From Pseudomonadota bacterium (GTDB lineage Bacteria; Pseudomonadota; Gammaproteobacteria; Burkholderiales; Burkholderiaceae_C): DNA of 7,246 nucleotides. Within the stretch, counting starts at the first letter, position 1. The number at the start of each line of letters is the position of its first letter. The notes beneath the pieces were generated by a model. The model was not told where the DNA came from and made no database searches. It worked only from the letters and a program-made list of their open reading frames with translations. Below, piece after piece: positions 5,984 through 7,246 of this stretch. The position numbers and the translations under genes were made by a program. The stretch spans positions 1 through 7,246 of the forward strand of contig JAEZEB010000327.1 of assembly GCA_023438115.1 (NCBI GenBank), in the 5' to 3' direction.

Positions 5984-6744
5984 TTGCCGCCCAGGGTTGC
6001 ACGGTGCTCGTCACCGGCGCGGGACGCCGGCTCGGCCGCTGCATCGCGCTGGATCTCGCCGCGGCGGGATGGCAGGTGGCGGTGCACTACCGCGGCTCGC
6101 GCGCCGAAGCCGAGCAGACCGCGGCCGACTGCGCCCGGCATGCGCCCTCGGCCACCTTTGCGGCGGACCTGGCGCAGGAGGAGGAAGTGCGCGCGCTGCT
6201 GCCGCAAATCGTGGAGCGCTTCGGGCGCGTCGACGCGGTGGTCAACAACGCCTCGCTCTTCGAGCACGACAGCGCGCAGGATTTCGGCTTCGCCGGCTTC
6301 GCCGCGCACCTGGCCACCAACACCGCCGCGCCCATCGTGCTGGCGCAGTCGCTGGCCCGGCATCTGGAGCAACGTGACGGCCGCGGCGTGGTGGTCAACC
6401 TGCTGGACCAGAAGCTGTGGAATCCGAACCCGGACTTCCTGAGCTACACCTTGTCGAAGGCCGCGCTGGAATCGGCGACGACACTGCTGGCCCAGGCGCT
6501 CGCGCCGCGCCTGCGCGTGGTGGGCGTCGCGCCCGGCCTCACGCTCACCAGCCACCTGCTGCCGCAGGAGAAATTCGAACAGCTGCACAAGCTGTCGCCG
6601 CTGGGGCGCTCCTCCACGCCCGAGGACGTGGCGCACGCAGTGCGCTTCGCGCTGGAGAACGGTTCGCTCACGGGCACCACGCTGCTGGTCGACGGCGGCC
6701 AGCACCTCATGAAATTCGACCGCGACTTCTCCCTGATGCCATGA
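5980..6744 (+). CDS. SDR-family oxidoreductase, pteridine reductase-like (FolM/PTR1 type)
   Basis: This 254-residue NAD(P)H-dependent short-chain dehydrogenase probably reduces a pterin or dihydrofolate-type substrate in the cytoplasm. The Rossmann motif TGAGRRLG (12-19) has the TGxxxRLG form of PTR1/FolM rather than the common TGxxxGIG. VNNAS (88-92) and the YTLSK catalytic motif (Tyr156, Lys160) follow. At the position of the usual catalytic Ser there is Asp143 (NLLDQK), giving the Asp-Tyr-Lys triad known from Leishmania PTR1 and present in E. coli FolM. The C-terminal end has the usual VDGGQHL (237-243). ATG 5980 is chosen because the first beta strand begins within six residues of it and no later start preserves the fold; no clear Shine-Dalgarno is seen. 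The gene overlaps folB by four bases, which supports a pterin/folate role. The exact substrate (dihydromonapterin, dihydropterin or dihydrofolate) is not determined. Confidence 0.9.
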   Translation: MIAAQGCTVLVTGAGRRLGRCIALDLAAAGWQVAVHYRGSRAEAEQTAADCARHAPSATFAADLAQEEEVRALLPQIVERFGRVDAVVNNASLFEHDSAQDFGFAGFAAHLATNTAAPIVLAQSLARHLEQRDGRGVVVNLLDQKLWNPNPDFLSYTLSKAALESATTLLAQALAPRLRVVGVAPGLTLTSHLLPQEKFEQLHKLSPLGRSSTPEDVAHAVRFALENGSLTGTTLLVDGGQHLMKFDRDFSLMP

Positions 6745-7109
6745 GCAAGGCCGGCACCCAGATCCTCACCCTCGAAGGGCTGCGCTTCGACGCCAGCCTC
6801 GGCATCCTGGACCACGAGAAGTCCGCGCCGCAACCGATCCAGGTGGACGCGGAGCTGAACCTCGGCACGCAGCCGCTGCTGCCCAGCGACGACGACATCA
6901 CGCACGTGCTGGACTACCGCAAGGTGCGCCGCATCATCATCGACGAGTGCACCGCCGTGCACGTCAACCTGCTCGAGACGCTGATCGGCAAGCTGGCCCA
7001 CCGCCTGATGCAGCTGCCCGGCGTGCTGGGCGTGCGCGTGCGCATCGTGAAGCTGGAGATCTTCGAGGATTGCGAAGTGGCGATCCGGGTGGAGACGGGT
7101 TTGTGGTGA
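6741..7109 (+). CDS. folB: Dihydroneopterin aldolase
   Basis: FolB converts 7,8-dihydroneopterin to 6-hydroxymethyl-7,8-dihydropterin and glycolaldehyde in folate biosynthesis. The protein has 122 residues, the normal size for this small oligomeric enzyme. Residues matching the active site of the S. aureus enzyme (Glu22, Tyr54, Glu74, Lys100) appear with nearly identical spacing: Glu26 in LDHEKS, Tyr59 in LDYRKV, Glu79 in NLLETLIGKLAH and Lys104 in RIVKLEIFED. The segment after the Lys (EIFEDCEVAIRVE) differs from the KPGA-type loop of E. coli FolB. ATG 6741 overlaps the SDR stop as ATGA and has no separate Shine-Dalgarno, so translation is probably coupled. The two genes together form a pterin operon. 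Confidence 0.93.
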   Translation: MSKAGTQILTLEGLRFDASLGILDHEKSAPQPIQVDAELNLGTQPLLPSDDDITHVLDYRKVRRIIIDECTAVHVNLLETLIGKLAHRLMQLPGVLGVRVRIVKLEIFEDCEVAIRVETGLW

Positions 7110-7115
7110 GGCGGC

Positions 7116-7136
7116 GGGCCGGCTGCCGACCGGCCC
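7116..7136. terminator. GC-rich hairpin between convergent genes
   Basis: GGGCCGG (7116-7122) and CCGGCCC (7130-7136) form a perfect 7-bp stem with a 7-base loop. It starts 7 bases after the folB stop and ends 4 bases before the stop codon of the convergent partial gene. The placement suits a bidirectional terminator, but there is no T-run on either side. Confidence 0.4.
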
Positions 7137-7140
7137 CGGA

Positions 7141-7246
7141 TCAGCGCGATCCCTGCACGAACACGCTCGGCAACGGCCGCCACTGCGTCCGGATGGCGCG
7201 CGTGTCCTGGTTCGCCGGCGGCGACGGGACCGACGCAGCCGCAGCC
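7141..7246 (-). CDS. C-terminal end of an unidentified protein (partial, runs off the window)
   Basis: A minus-strand frame is open from the window edge to TGA at 7141-7143. It gives about 34 C-terminal residues: an Ala/Ser/Pro-rich stretch (AAAASVPSPPAN), then TRAIRTQWRPLPSVFVQGSR. Nearly every codon ends in G or C, as in the real genes of this window, and the stop sits neatly 31 bases after folB with a hairpin between them. The Pro/Ala-rich part looks like a linker or disordered tail. I do not recognise the family. The partial length keeps confidence moderate. Confidence 0.5.
   Translation of the reverse strand, partial: AAAASVPSPPANQDTRAIRTQWRPLPSVFVQGSR

Noticed and set aside
5938..6705. 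Minus-strand frame of 255 codons opposite the SDR gene
   Set aside because: The protein is Gln/Arg/His-rich without any domain. The plus strand carries an intact SDR with complete catalytic motifs.
1..7246. Search for CRISPR arrays, tRNA/rRNA genes, insertion sequences, phage or toxin-antitoxin genes
   Set aside because: No regularly spaced repeats, transposase motifs, terminal repeats or tRNA-like folds were recognised by eye. The window is fully explained by metabolic and transport genes.

Overview
The window is very GC-rich, with strong G/C preference at third codon positions, and is densely packed with genes. The gene content and protein style suggest a betaproteobacterium of the order Burkholderiales, most likely Comamonadaceae (Variovorax/Ramlibacter-like). 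That placement is an inference from sequence style and gene order; no marker gene is present.

Left two thirds (58-4757, all on the minus strand): a compact sugar-uptake operon. In transcription order it encodes a ROK-family regulator, a two-domain ribose-type ABC ATPase, a RbsC/AraH-type permease and an RbsB-like periplasmic binding protein. The regulator and ATPase genes overlap by 4 bases (ATGA) and the ATPase and permease genes by about 20. A 53-base gap containing a small hairpin and a strong Shine-Dalgarno sequence precedes the binding-protein gene. These four genes form a complete CUT2-type importer with its own putative sugar-sensing repressor. The substrate cannot be named: several ribose-contact positions of E. 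coli RbsB are changed.

The 110 bases at 4758-4867 separate this operon from the next gene upstream. They hold a plausible sigma70 promoter whose -35 box is embedded in an imperfect inverted repeat (candidate operator), and a perfect 9-bp hairpin just after the stop codon of the upstream gene.

Right third: a MidA/NDUFAF7-type SAM-dependent methyltransferase (minus strand) is divergent from a pteridine-reductase-like SDR (plus strand), with start codons only 17 bases apart. The SDR carries the Asp-Tyr-Lys triad of PTR1/FolM and overlaps folB (dihydroneopterin aldolase) by ATGA, making a small folate/pterin operon. After folB come a GC-rich hairpin and the C-terminal end of an unidentified convergent gene running off the window.

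I do not see a new defence, mobile or RNA-based system. The points most worth a second look are the overlapping inverted repeats at the sugar-operon promoter, the tightly packed divergent start region with a 10-codon leader ORF, and the open question of the transporter's substrate.
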